Part shown: positions 1 to 9,445 of the stretch, in pieces
How the letters are laid out: each line of letters begins with the position of its first letter
Numbering within the stretch: position 1 is the stretch's first letter
NCBI RefSeq assembly: GCF_000520815.1
Contig: NZ_ASRY01000201.1
Location: forward strand, 1-64,000
From: Paenibacillus maysiensis
GTDB taxonomy: Bacteria > Bacillota > Bacilli > Paenibacillales > Paenibacillaceae
Length of the DNA stretch: 64,000 bases
Direction of reading: 5' to 3'
Program-made: the position numbers and the translations under genes
Notes under the pieces: generated by a model
What the model saw: only the letters and a program-made list of their open reading frames with translations
Databases searched by the model: none
Told to the model about the DNA's origin: nothing

Positions 1-28
1 CAGCGCTGATTTTGCGCTACATGATTGG

Positions 29-215
29 CTAACGGGAAACGTTAGTTGAATGACAACAGAGGCAGACGCAAGACTTTATTTATCAAGTCTTGTGTCTGCC
101 GCTGCTCCTTTTAATGGATCAGTCTAAAACTTATTTTTCAAAAGCTAACGATTCTTCAATTCTAAAATCGCGCTAAATCAACGACTCCAGTCTAATACTT
201 TATTTTCTTCTGACA
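29..215. repeat. Tn7-like transposon end, copy 1 (short form)
   Basis: This block is repeated in the same orientation at 10003-10252. It holds three AT-rich units of the type AGTCTAAxACTTTATTTTC, near 70-84, 121-139 and 190-207, and ends in CTTCTGACA at 207-215. The units resemble the reverse complement of the Tn7 TnsB-binding site core AATAAAGTCTTAAACTG, and the terminal ACA is the complement of the TGT that begins Tn7-family ends. Relative to the second copy it lacks about 65 bp, roughly three units, which fits collapse of a tandem array. No transposase gene is visible in the window, so the assignment rests on the end sequence alone. Confidence 0.6.
61..100. other. Hairpin inside the Tn7-like end, copy 1
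   Basis: A 16 bp stem with one G-U pair (GGCAGACGCAAGACTT against AAGTCTTGTGTCTGCC) closes an 8-base loop. The second end copy has a hairpin at the same place with the same AAGACTT core but a different, still complementary outer stem (GCGGC with GCCGC). Confidence 0.7.
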
Positions 216-246
216 ACCGATGCGTTAATTCAAACTTTTAGGACCT

Positions 247-3200
247 TTATGGTTGTGTTTCGCCGAGCTTAAGCCGCAGCAGCCCTTCTCTTATTGTAGG
301 AGCTTCTCGGCTAGGCAGCTCCTTCCGCTCCTCGGCTACCGGGATCATGGGCTCCCATTTGTTTTCATCCGTCCGACTTCTTTCAAACCAGGTCCACTCT
401 CCGGAGGTCAAATGCGGCGTCGGCATGATGATACGACTGGCATCGGGCGTTCGCTCAAGTACAGTTGTAAGGACAGGTCCGACCCGGAAGAAGACTTCCA
501 TTCGTTGTAACGCTTGAGTATAATATTTTTCCGGCAAGTTCAGTGCTTTGGCTGGAACCACGTCTGTATAGGAGAAAATCGATGCACTTGGATCAAAAAG
601 CAAAGTCGCATAGATCGGTCTGTTCGTCAGTGGTAACTCAAAAAAAGAAGCTTCACCAATCTCCTCCAGATATGGAGAATTAGCTCGATTGGATTTGTGA
701 ACGCAATAGAACTTTGTATAATCGTCGTTTAAATAGTAACCAATTAACCCATCCTTGGGAGAGTACAGGTTGCCCAGTTTTACTTTGAATTTCTTCTTTA
801 CATAATCTGGGCGGTGGCGAAACAGTGGGAAGTATTTAGGATGAAATAAGTCTTCTCCATCCAACTCTAAAGATAACTTGACTCTGGCCAGAACAAGGGG
901 CCTGCCAATTATGACGCTTAACGATTTGTCGAATGAACGCTCCTTTGGGTTAATCACCCACAACGTCTCATCAATCGCTGGCAATAATGCGCTTAATGCT
1001 CCGCCCTGGTCCGGCGCATGGGTCAGACCATGGATGAAACGCTCCAAATGCCGGTTGCGCTCGCGCCAAGCAAGATCAGACAAGGACTCAACTTCAGGAG
1101 CGGGTTCCCAAACAGTCGTTCCCAAAGATCCCACCCGTCCATTTAACCTCACTTCCCCGAGGATTTTACCGTACGGGTCATATAATGTCAGCCCCCTATC
1201 CAAATGGTTCGGAAGCACCCATCCACAAATGGGCTGTGCCTCGGGAGACGTGTTCAACTCATCTTCATCACGTTCGGACGACACCCAATGAAACTGAAGC
1301 CGGGCGCCCTGATCAATACGCGGCTTCAGTTCTACAATGCCCGGAGTATCGCTTTCGGTTCGCAAGGATTCGGCAATAAAGGTCGGCGTTAAGGGCATCT
1401 CAATCTCCTCAACTTGTCCAAAAGCATCGACTATTGCCAGTCGTTTCAGCTTAAGGTGACCGCTGCGGATCGGTTGAAACAAAGACTCCGGACTTCTGTC
1501 CGAAATACTGGCTGCAAAGGGCATGGCTGTGCTTTGGTTTTCCAGCAGAATGGCCATATCCTCCGCCTCCTCCCCAATGGGGATGGGATGCATTCGGGGA
1601 TCGTGTTGCAAAAGTTGACGATGCAGCCCACCAAGTGTCTGTGACAGAACATCCCACTCTTTCATACCTGCAATGAATTCTCTAAGCTTTAGTGGAATGC
1701 TGATCGGTTCCGGATGATGGTCCACATAGTGTTGCAGCCGGTCTCTGATTGAGAATGCGGAGTGTGCTCCTAAATAGGTACGGCCGCTAAAGGTTTGAGC
1801 GGGTTGCATTGTTGGGTGATCGGCGCAGCGTAGCTCTCGTCCGTCGAATTGCCAATTGACGCTTGTGTATGGTATCGCTGTCCACTCTGCCTCCCACTCC
1901 AAAAAAAGCGGTTTCCAGGGTTGCTCCCAAATCTGCTTTGTATCATCGGGGATGGGGAGCAAGAGACCCTCGGACACAAATTCGGGCAACTTTCCTGCTG
2001 ATGTTTCGGTAAAGTTTTCGCTAAATTCATAGACCACGCAATTGATATTTGGACGCGCGGGCAGATTCAATTGTTTGTGGTAACCGGAGATCAAAACCAC
2101 AGGATCACTCGGTGACCAAAAACGGGGCATATCCTCACATGTCAATTGCTTTGTGCTCCCTATTTGAGTCAGATGGTCGTTGATTATAGCCACGAATTTC
2201 TCAACATCTTCAGACTGCCGAGTGCGCTGCCCAAGCTGGTGGCTTAAGATTTCAATAAACCTGGATAATTCAGCCGCCTCCGCACATCCGTCTCTACGGC
2301 ATTTCTTCTTCCACTTCCACCAGGCTTCGTAGAGTTGCTGCTGTCTGGTAGATACGTTGCGGTATGTCTCGTCCAGTCCAAGCTGAAGAACATTAAGCTG
2401 TGCTAACAAATGACGAAGTTGAAAGCCATCATCCGTCTGAGCAACGGCTGCAGAAGGGCGTAGTTCTGGAGACTCCTTTCGGTCAACCAGTTTCCACACA
2501 ATACCACCGCGTGAGCTGCGGAAGCCCGATTTATGAATAACATCATCAATCGTTTCCTCCCCTCCTGCCTCTTCCAGTGCGTCCAACTGTCCATACAGAA
2601 AGACCTCCAGCAGTTGACTAAATGACTGGGAGTTTGATCCACTGATACTTCCCATTAACTCACATATTGCGTCGGTTGATGTCATACCAATCGTCACCGT
2701 ATGGTTGGGGTTATTATTACGTGGCGTACGGGCAGGATCGCCTGATCTGACCCACCGGACCTGCTCAATGTTTCCCTTCAGCAAGGTTCGGCGAGGGAGT
2801 TGACCGGAATCATCGATCTTCCATTGATACCTATTCAATATCAACAGTAGCTGCTCCCGCGAACGAACATGATGTAACGGATCTTCATGAGAACTGGAGA
2901 ACCACCCCAGCACCGTATAATTGAGATCGACTTCAGTATCTTCCGGAATACCCTCCAATCGATCATGGATAGAGAAAACATTTTCATTACCCGGTTGAAA
3001 AGCCGAGAAGGAGAAGTCGCCGCAACCGTCGGCTGTTAAAAATAAGTCGGCGGGAAAACGCAGCTCCTCCCAATCTTCTAACCGCTTTTTCTCTCCAATG
3101 GAATTAAACCTTTCAAAATCCTCATTGAAGGTTCTATAGGGACTGCCCTTTGACGAAATACGCCATAATTTATCGCTAACAACAATCCACGAAGCGTCAT

Positions 3201-3525
3201 ACGGGGAGCTGTCAACTCCATGCAGCTTACGAGTAATCAGCCAGCGGTTGGGAACCAGCGGATAACGAATATCCGACTTGTCCTTTGATAAAATAACTTG
3301 AGTGAATCCGCTTGGCAATTCCCACTGCAAATAAATCCCGTTATTGTCCGGATTATTGCGGAAGTCGTCTTCCAGATCTCCGAAAGGAAGCGGCTCAGGA
3401 GAGTCCCACCGATCCAGCATAGCATAATCCATTCGATGCCTCCGAAAAGGCCGGTTTTGCCGGATATAATCGTTCACTACAAGCGCATCCAGCAGCATAG
3501 GCACGCACAATCCATTCTTCAACAT
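247..3525 (-). CDS. Large hypothetical protein, third gene of the island operon
   Basis: Not recognised. The frame stays open up to a TTG at 3558, but AAAGGAG lies 10 bases before the ATG at 3525, which starts MLKNGLCVPM and avoids overlap with the gene before it; the protein is then 1092 residues. There is no signal peptide and no clear membrane segment, so it is probably cytoplasmic. The N-terminal 100 residues hold the most motif-like parts (GIYLQWELP near residue 63, YPLVPNRWLI near 87, then ASWIVVSDKL). A Gln- and Lys-rich, probably helical segment lies near residues 370-430, and the C-terminal half is beta-rich. It is the last gene of a tight operon with two other large unknown proteins (gap 16 bases). 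I infer a joint function, but nothing in the sequence names it. Confidence 0.85.
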   Translation of the reverse strand: MLKNGLCVPMLLDALVVNDYIRQNRPFRRHRMDYAMLDRWDSPEPLPFGDLEDDFRNNPDNNGIYLQWELPSGFTQVILSKDKSDIRYPLVPNRWLITRKLHGVDSSPYDASWIVVSDKLWRISSKGSPYRTFNEDFERFNSIGEKKRLEDWEELRFPADLFLTADGCGDFSFSAFQPGNENVFSIHDRLEGIPEDTEVDLNYTVLGWFSSSHEDPLHHVRSREQLLLILNRYQWKIDDSGQLPRRTLLKGNIEQVRWVRSGDPARTPRNNNPNHTVTIGMTSTDAICELMGSISGSNSQSFSQLLEVFLYGQLDALEEAGGEETIDDVIHKSGFRSSRGGIVWKLVDRKESPELRPSAAVAQTDDGFQLRHLLAQLNVLQLGLDETYRNVSTRQQQLYEAWWKWKKKCRRDGCAEAAELSRFIEILSHQLGQRTRQSEDVEKFVAIINDHLTQIGSTKQLTCEDMPRFWSPSDPVVLISGYHKQLNLPARPNINCVVYEFSENFTETSAGKLPEFVSEGLLLPIPDDTKQIWEQPWKPLFLEWEAEWTAIPYTSVNWQFDGRELRCADHPTMQPAQTFSGRTYLGAHSAFSIRDRLQHYVDHHPEPISIPLKLREFIAGMKEWDVLSQTLGGLHRQLLQHDPRMHPIPIGEEAEDMAILLENQSTAMPFAASISDRSPESLFQPIRSGHLKLKRLAIVDAFGQVEEIEMPLTPTFIAESLRTESDTPGIVELKPRIDQGARLQFHWVSSERDEDELNTSPEAQPICGWVLPNHLDRGLTLYDPYGKILGEVRLNGRVGSLGTTVWEPAPEVESLSDLAWRERNRHLERFIHGLTHAPDQGGALSALLPAIDETLWVINPKERSFDKSLSVIIGRPLVLARVKLSLELDGEDLFHPKYFPLFRHRPDYVKKKFKVKLGNLYSPKDGLIGYYLNDDYTKFYCVHKSNRANSPYLEEIGEASFFELPLTNRPIYATLLFDPSASIFSYTDVVPAKALNLPEKYYTQALQRMEVFFRVGPVLTTVLERTPDASRIIMPTPHLTSGEWTWFERSRTDENKWEPMIPVAEERKELPSREAPTIREGLLRLKLGETQP

Positions 3526-3541
3526 GGCACAAGCACTCCTT

Positions 3542-5662
3542 TCAGGGTTGAATTTCAAATACGCCTTGATCGGCTCCGTTCAGTAATTGCAGGTTAAAGT
3601 GAGTCGGCATCCACTGGTCATCATCTGTGGCCTCGGGGATGTTAAGAATCAGCTCAGACATACATTCATTAGCTTTCAGGACTCCATTGTTTGGATTAAT
3701 ATAATTATTGATGGGGACTTTCACCGGTTGTCCTGTGCTATCATTGACAATGTCTCCGATCTGACCGGGTTCAATATGTCTGACCGTGATAGTTCCTTCA
3801 TCATTCATCCCGTAGCTGAGTCCTTCATGGGGTTCCGTAATTGTGATTCTCTTCGGGACTTCCCGAAAAATCGTCAACATAACTTGCTCCTGTAGCCGCA
3901 GAGGGTTTTCCGTGCCGGCATCACCATGATCGTTATAGCCCTTAATCTGCAGAGCAGGCCAGCCGGAAACCAGCGCGGATCTTAACAGCATACCAAAAAG
4001 ATGTTTTGTTCCAGGCGTCGCTACATTCCGAATCCTCTGATTCACAAATACATCAAATTTGGTTTGCACGCCGATACTTGTCGCTCCCTCGATAAAAAAA
4101 CGGATCCAGGACGAATCGATCCGAAACACTCTCATATGTTCGGTGGGTAGCATCTGATCCATAGGCACCATGTGTGAGAGCGGGATATCCACATGTTCGG
4201 CCGCTTCCCTGATCCAATCAGTAACCTTCTTTTGTTCCTCACTCGAACGTAAGGTGTTAAAGTATGAAAGATCCCTGCGGTCCATTATCCGTTCGATGAC
4301 TTTAATTGGGTTAGGTCTGTGCCTGCGGCGTTCCCTTCTCCAAGCCACTCGCTTTTGAGTCAAGACAGTTTGTTCGGTATTATATTTGAGCGCTTTCTGT
4401 ACATTGTTAGCCCACTCTGGATTAAAAAATATGTCTTCAAACCGATCGCTGATTATGGTATCATCATCGTCCGTTAAGTAATGTTTGGCAAATAAAGAGG
4501 TCAGATTTTTCCTCCATTTCATGAGGTTGACCGTAAACTGGGTATCGGCCAGAGCCATTAATCTCCCCAATTCGAAAGCTACGGCATAGGAAAGATCGAA
4601 CGTCCCGTACTCACCGTCATAAACCATCGCTTCTTGGGAAGTATAGCTGGAAATAATATCTGGCTCCGGCGGATTGCTTACGGGAACGAACGGTCCCCGG
4701 TACCAAGCAAGCGTCTCCTCTCCCGATCTCGTATGATAAACAAGCGGCACATAACCATCGTTTAATCTGTTCTTGATATGCTCAACGCCGCTTGTCGGCA
4801 TAAGCTGCGGATATCTCAGCCAGGTGTCGTTTCCGGAAGTATGTTGAAGCAATTGTTCCATCAATTCATGAAAACTCTCACCATTGCTGGGGAATGAAGT
4901 GAACGACCAGTGATACAAACACAGCATTCGAACCTTTACTATCCCTGAAGGCCAATTATTTTCGAGACAAGGCTCCAAGCCTTCGAGGGAAACTAGGTAT
5001 ACTCTGAACTGGTTACCGTCGTCCTGATCGACCAGCGGGAAGCGGTGCGCCGTGATCACAGACATTCCCTGAGATTCATCCGTTTGATTAGTACGTGCTC
5101 CGACAAAATAACGGAGGCCTCGGGACTGGATGTCCGGCATGAGTTCCTGGAACTGCTGGACCGTAATTTCGATATATTGACAGAGTGTATCCGCTTCTTC
5201 CGGAAGCACATCTTCTAGCTGAGGGATGTAGAGAGTTGGATCCGAACTATGCTGAAACTGATTGACTGTTCCCTTCAGCGGCTTACCGTCTCCAGGCCAT
5301 TCGCTTTCCCTGAGCATAAGCAGAGCAAGCCAAGGCAGGTTCTCCCCGGCGTTGTCACGAAGATTAAGCTTCTTCTGCCACAGCATACCCGGCCTGGTGA
5401 TGGTCAAATGCGGCAGGATATTTCCAAATTTTCCTTTACTGTTATTAGGCGGGTGGATTCGGATTTCATTTTGATCCAGGGAAAACGGAGAACCTTTGAC
5501 ATGAAAAAATTGAGTGGCACTAGCTGGGATATTCCCAGTTGTGTGATACCTGACATCCTGTTCAGCGGTTAACTGATATTTTCCGGCATAAAGTCTGGGC
5601 CGACGTTGGTCGTAGAGATGCACCTCATCTGAGGTCAAAATCCGGGTTCTTAGCTTATACAT
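3542..5662 (-). CDS. Hypothetical protein, second gene of the island operon
   Basis: Not recognised. The protein has 706 residues, with no signal peptide or membrane helix. AGAGGAG lies 10 bases before the ATG. The N-terminal half is beta-rich with many Trp and Tyr. A middle segment reads GYVPLVYHTRSGEETLAWYRGPF, which looks like a conserved family signature; after it come a helical segment (AVAFELGRLMALADTQF) and a basic stretch RRERRRHRPNP. It sits 19 bases after the DUF6603-like gene and 16 bases before the 1092-residue gene, so the three are very likely one transcript. Its size and lack of export signals argue for a cytoplasmic or structural role with its neighbours. No catalytic motif can be pointed to. 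Confidence 0.85.
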   Translation of the reverse strand: MYKLRTRILTSDEVHLYDQRRPRLYAGKYQLTAEQDVRYHTTGNIPASATQFFHVKGSPFSLDQNEIRIHPPNNSKGKFGNILPHLTITRPGMLWQKKLNLRDNAGENLPWLALLMLRESEWPGDGKPLKGTVNQFQHSSDPTLYIPQLEDVLPEEADTLCQYIEITVQQFQELMPDIQSRGLRYFVGARTNQTDESQGMSVITAHRFPLVDQDDGNQFRVYLVSLEGLEPCLENNWPSGIVKVRMLCLYHWSFTSFPSNGESFHELMEQLLQHTSGNDTWLRYPQLMPTSGVEHIKNRLNDGYVPLVYHTRSGEETLAWYRGPFVPVSNPPEPDIISSYTSQEAMVYDGEYGTFDLSYAVAFELGRLMALADTQFTVNLMKWRKNLTSLFAKHYLTDDDDTIISDRFEDIFFNPEWANNVQKALKYNTEQTVLTQKRVAWRRERRRHRPNPIKVIERIMDRRDLSYFNTLRSSEEQKKVTDWIREAAEHVDIPLSHMVPMDQMLPTEHMRVFRIDSSWIRFFIEGATSIGVQTKFDVFVNQRIRNVATPGTKHLFGMLLRSALVSGWPALQIKGYNDHGDAGTENPLRLQEQVMLTIFREVPKRITITEPHEGLSYGMNDEGTITVRHIEPGQIGDIVNDSTGQPVKVPINNYINPNNGVLKANECMSELILNIPEATDDDQWMPTHFNLQLLNGADQGVFEIQP

Positions 5663-5681
5663 ATCAGCACATCTCCTCTCT

Positions 5682-8321
5682 TTAGGAAGTCCTAAGCATC
5701 ATCGGCGGTTCTCGAAACAGTTCGGGGGCATGAACTGCAAGTCTGGACATCGAGTCATCGTGATTGTCGGGGTAGATTCCGGCATGTACCAAAGCTTCAA
5801 TGATATGTTTACGTTCTTGAGGTGCTTGCCCTTGACTGATGGAATCTTTTATTAATGTGATACTATTGTTATTCTCTCTCGGAATCCCGCGTGTCTGTGT
5901 GGGAACGATTGCTGCAATATAAGCGGTGCCCATCAGTTCCATCTCATACTTCTGTTGAAGGTTGATGCTTGCCCGTGGCTGATCGGAAGGAGGCAGCGGA
6001 ACTCCGGTGACACCCATAATATGTTGCATAAGTGTGGAGCCGGGCGATTCGCTTCCTCCAATTCCCCAGAGTGCTTGAGGTACACCGCTCTGTATTTTTA
6101 TTAGATCAAAATTATTAAGCGGATCTGCATCTCCGGTACTATCGAGTGTTAAAGACAAAACGGATTCATCCATCTTGTTAACGCCCATTGGTTGAATTCC
6201 GGGCTCATCGCTGATCGCCGGCACCACATATTCTTTAGTCATATTTGCGCGCTGAAGATGTATTAGTGGGATACCTGTGGACACAGTAAATTGAAATTCT
6301 TCGGGTTGTACAATCCATTCCCCATTGGGCAGCTCACGAAGAAGCCCCTTTGAGGGTTGAATACGTACGAAGTGTTCTTTACCTGGCAGCATCGCTTTAA
6401 ATTCGTTTTCGCTGATCGTGTCTGTACTGCTAGGTCTGTCGTCGCCAAATTCTATCGTAATGCCAAAATGTTTGTACCCCAAATACACCTGGCCGCCTGT
6501 GGGTTGACCCCATAATTGAAAATCCGCCCCAAACTCAACTTCGAGTGTGTAAGAGCCGATCCATTTGTGATGAAGCCGTACAGAAGCGCCGACATTCACT
6601 CGGAAGGAGGCATCAAAATAGAATGGCTTCCACTTTACAAGCACATCTGCTTGAGCGGTGAGCCAAGCTTTGATATCGCCGCCGCCGTAACTCAGTTCTA
6701 AGCTACCGCCGCCCATCACACATGAAGGCGTTAAGGCAAAATAGGAGTCCCCTTTGATCGTTCCCCATCCAAGCGGCCAATTCACAGAGATTCTTGACAA
6801 TGAAGGATAGTGATCCGGCTTATGAAACTGCGGATGATAGCCTCCGGCCGATATGACAAAATCCCCTTTGTATGGCTCCTTGTACCAGAACCAAGCCGCA
6901 TAACCGCCGGTAATGGTGCTGTCCTTACTAAAGAGGAATGAATTGTCCGTAATCTTGCCGGTGATGCCCACAAATCCTTCGGACGGCCGCCAATTGCCTT
7001 TGAGAACTGTTTCGATGAACACAAAACGGTTGTTAGCATCCGGCAATTCGAGAGTGGATTGACCCAGGAGAAGTAATTCGAGTTCTTTACCGAACTGTCC
7101 GATCAGCAGAACTTTGGATCGGATGAATTTAAAAGTGGTAAATTCCAGTCCGACCGCCAGCCAATTGGTGCCTATTTCATCCCGAAGCCATGGGCGGTGT
7201 GAATCTTCCAGCTCCTCCAAGGCATCATCAATTTCCTTCCCCTTTAACAACGGGAGCTTGGCCACATCTTCAATCGGTGGCTCCAGGAATCGTTTGTTGA
7301 GCCCAAAACCCAGACCAAGACTCTCAACATAAAAATAGGGGGGGCCTCCCAAATCCCCATTCGTTCTTACATAAACAAATAAAGAGGGAACGCCTCCCCG
7401 TTCAGAATATGACCCAATGGCACTGAAGCTGCGCCCAAATGCTTCCATGACTGCAAATCCGCTGTATCTGCCTGTGGCTGAGTTCTCCAGGAGCCCGCCG
7501 CTGATAAGCATGGGTGAAATGTTATAGGAAAGTTTCATCCCGCTCAAATGATAATCCGGTGTCCATTCCCAGATTGATGTGCTTACAGCAAGACCTTCCA
7601 GGTCGAGCTCAACCCCAGAGATCGCCAGCAATGCGTCAAGCATCAGATATAGCTTGCCTCGACTGTACTTCAACCCAATCCGGCGGAATGTAAGTGGGCC
7701 AACAGGGTATTGGAGATCGTACCATTGCTCTCTCCGATAATCGGTCTCCTCCAGTAAACGCCCAGGAGACCATAGCATTGGAGCGAAAGCGGCTGAGTCG
7801 TCACCGAAACCGAGGAAGAGATTAACCGAAATACCCTTTGGTCCGAGGACGAGTTCCCCCCTGATTCTAACACCGTGATACATCGTTTCTTCGGGAAAAA
7901 GCAGACTTGGGTCATGAGTAACCTGTTCAATCTCTTGGTTCCAACGACTTACCGAAGCGACCTCTCTATCTGCAAAAACAATATGCTGAAAGGTAAACGA
8001 GATAAAACCCAATTCAGGTATCTTTTTTCCAAAAAGCTCCATCTCGCCTAGCGAAAATGTGGAAGTGCCATTTGTCTGAAGCATCCAAGCATACGTATAT
8101 CGACCGGAGATGAGTTCCGCATATAGAAGAAACTTTCCACGACCGTTCTTTTCTTCCGCTGTAACAATCCAGGTTGAACCAGGATGTTCAGGATATGCCT
8201 GAATATTCTTTAGTGGTATTCCGGCGATTTCCGACGGCATCTCAGGTATTTCGCTCGAATTCAAAAGCTGAGCCAGAATTTCCAAAATTGTTTTTTCCGC
8301 AGTGGCAATCACTATACCCAT
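5682..8321 (-). CDS. DUF6603-like large beta-rich protein, first gene of the island operon
   Basis: A strong GGGAGG six bases before the ATG at 8321 favours the start MGIVIATAEK over the one six codons upstream; the protein is 879 residues. A short helical N-terminus is followed by long beta-rich stretches. The segment from about residue 475 (AAWFWYKEPYKGDFVISAGG, HPQFHKPDHYPSL, then VNWPLGWGTIKGDSYFALTPS and a Gly-rich GGGSLELSYGGGDIKAW) matches what I remember of the DUF6603 family, whose function is unknown. There is no signal peptide. It leads a leftward operon with two more unknown proteins inside a Tn7-like bounded island, so it is probably accessory cargo. The family call is from memory and needs an HMM search. 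Confidence 0.8.
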   Translation of the reverse strand: MGIVIATAEKTILEILAQLLNSSEIPEMPSEIAGIPLKNIQAYPEHPGSTWIVTAEEKNGRGKFLLYAELISGRYTYAWMLQTNGTSTFSLGEMELFGKKIPELGFISFTFQHIVFADREVASVSRWNQEIEQVTHDPSLLFPEETMYHGVRIRGELVLGPKGISVNLFLGFGDDSAAFAPMLWSPGRLLEETDYRREQWYDLQYPVGPLTFRRIGLKYSRGKLYLMLDALLAISGVELDLEGLAVSTSIWEWTPDYHLSGMKLSYNISPMLISGGLLENSATGRYSGFAVMEAFGRSFSAIGSYSERGGVPSLFVYVRTNGDLGGPPYFYVESLGLGFGLNKRFLEPPIEDVAKLPLLKGKEIDDALEELEDSHRPWLRDEIGTNWLAVGLEFTTFKFIRSKVLLIGQFGKELELLLLGQSTLELPDANNRFVFIETVLKGNWRPSEGFVGITGKITDNSFLFSKDSTITGGYAAWFWYKEPYKGDFVISAGGYHPQFHKPDHYPSLSRISVNWPLGWGTIKGDSYFALTPSCVMGGGSLELSYGGGDIKAWLTAQADVLVKWKPFYFDASFRVNVGASVRLHHKWIGSYTLEVEFGADFQLWGQPTGGQVYLGYKHFGITIEFGDDRPSSTDTISENEFKAMLPGKEHFVRIQPSKGLLRELPNGEWIVQPEEFQFTVSTGIPLIHLQRANMTKEYVVPAISDEPGIQPMGVNKMDESVLSLTLDSTGDADPLNNFDLIKIQSGVPQALWGIGGSESPGSTLMQHIMGVTGVPLPPSDQPRASINLQQKYEMELMGTAYIAAIVPTQTRGIPRENNNSITLIKDSISQGQAPQERKHIIEALVHAGIYPDNHDDSMSRLAVHAPELFREPPMMLRTS

Positions 8322-9110
8322 TACGATCCTCCCTAGCATACTTTAGTTGCCCGTATTATTCGATATTGATCGAGAAATATGCAGTATCACAAAAATTATG
8401 AACCGTATTTTTAGAGCTTTATTTAACGATCAGATGTGAGTAATGCTAAACCTTCTTTCACTGGACCTTTTCCCTCGCAAAATATAAAACTGGAAAGTTT
8501 AATTCGGCTGCCAACTTGGCCCACGCCGGTTGCAGGTAACTGGCAGCAGTCCTGAAGCCCACGTACTAATCCAGATAAGCTCTTGTGACGCATGATCATT
8601 TGCTGCCGACTGCGAGGAGCCTCTCTACCCCACGACTTCGTCAAGCACTTCCGGATCTGCCGCCATGTTTTACCGCGGCGGCCGGAGGGTGAAGCAGTTG
8701 CGACGAAGGAAATGTGAAGGCGGTCTCCTTGTTCTCCTCCTTCTGCGGAGGCCCGTCCGTCATCCAGCTTTTTCACCGTCCCGGTGCTTCGCTTCTGTTG
8801 CATGAACTTCAGGCCAATTGCCGTTGAAATTGTCTCGGTGTTGATGCTCCAGTTGGCCGAGACATGCTCTGGACGACAGAAAGTACTGCGACCGGCTGTT
8901 CGGCGGCGAACCACTCCCGTTGACAAAGAGGACGTTGTCACTTGGCACGCCCTTCTACCGCTATCCAACCGTTGTCGGTCTCTACCGTCATTTGCGGTTC
9001 CTTGGCTGCGCGTTGTTTCCTTCCTCATTCTCCCGTGCATCGCTGTTGATGCTGCTGGCAACGCACCGGTATACTGGTGATCCGGTCAGCCGGAAGATGT
9101 TCCCCGGATG

Positions 9111-9140
9111 CCCAGCAGCGTCCGCTGAAGCGCTGCTGGG
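9111..9140. other. Perfect 10 bp hairpin in the decayed block
   Basis: CCCAGCAGCG and CGCTGCTGGG form a perfect 10 bp stem around a 10-base loop. It starts two bases after the stop of the minus-strand gene fragment ending at 9142. There is no T-run on either side, so it is not a typical intrinsic terminator. Confidence 0.6.
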
Positions 9141-9141
9141 A

Positions 9142-9297
9142 TCAAGAGGACATAGCCATGCCCCACTCCTTAATATGAGGGTCTATCCACCACCCAGCTC
9201 TAAGCACCCTTTCTCGTTTCTCCTCCCTCTGCGCCTTTATCGCTTCTATTTCCTTTTGGGCTTGGCTTTGACGGTCAGAATACGCACTCCTTACCGA
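9142..9297 (-). pseudogene. Fragment of an unknown gene (51-codon tail without a start)
   Basis: An open frame of 51 codons with no ATG, GTG or TTG near its beginning and an in-frame TGA just before it. It reads RSAYSDRQSQAQKEIEAIKA, then a charged helical stretch, then RAGWWIDPHIKEWGMAMSS and a stop. The helix-then-WWIDPHIKEW pattern looks like a genuine protein C-terminus, not a chance frame. I do not recognise the family; a gene from a conjugative or other mobile element is a guess from the setting. Confidence 0.4.
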
Positions 9298-9445
9298 TCA
9301 GTTAAATTCAAACATTTATGACTATTTCTTCATTAAGTAACGGGCAGGTTACTTTAGGATATAAAAGGAAAATATATTTTAGATAACGAACATTATATTG
9401 ATAATTATAATTATGAATGTGAATTTTAAAAAAAGAGGGATTGTA

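Larger units (their letters stand above)
8423..9300. other. GC-rich block of decayed sequence without an intact gene
   Basis: This stretch is visibly richer in GC than the AT-rich DNA to its right. Reading frames exist on both strands but overlap each other, lack ribosome binding sites and look unlike proteins. On the minus strand protein-like pieces jump between frames: a fragment ending at 9142, a 17-codon piece beginning MTVETDNGWIAVEG, a piece beginning MTDGPPQKEENKETAF, and YLQPAWAKLAAELNFPVLYFA near 8480-8540. This suggests one or more genes destroyed by frameshifts. No reverse transcriptase, group II intron domain V or other known RNA motif was found. Confidence 0.4.

Noticed and set aside
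3-32. C-terminal tail of a gene entering from the left (ALILRYMIG then TAA)
   Set aside because: Only ten codons are visible, which is too little to support a gene.
8423-9061. A 212-codon minus-strand frame that could be read as a gene
   Set aside because: It lacks a ribosome binding site, has a low-complexity Arg/Ser/Gly composition, and protein-like pieces in the same region lie in other frames; more likely decayed sequence.
8423-9300. Group II intron or large structured RNA
   Set aside because: No domain V-like hairpin, no reverse transcriptase frame and no known RNA motif was found.
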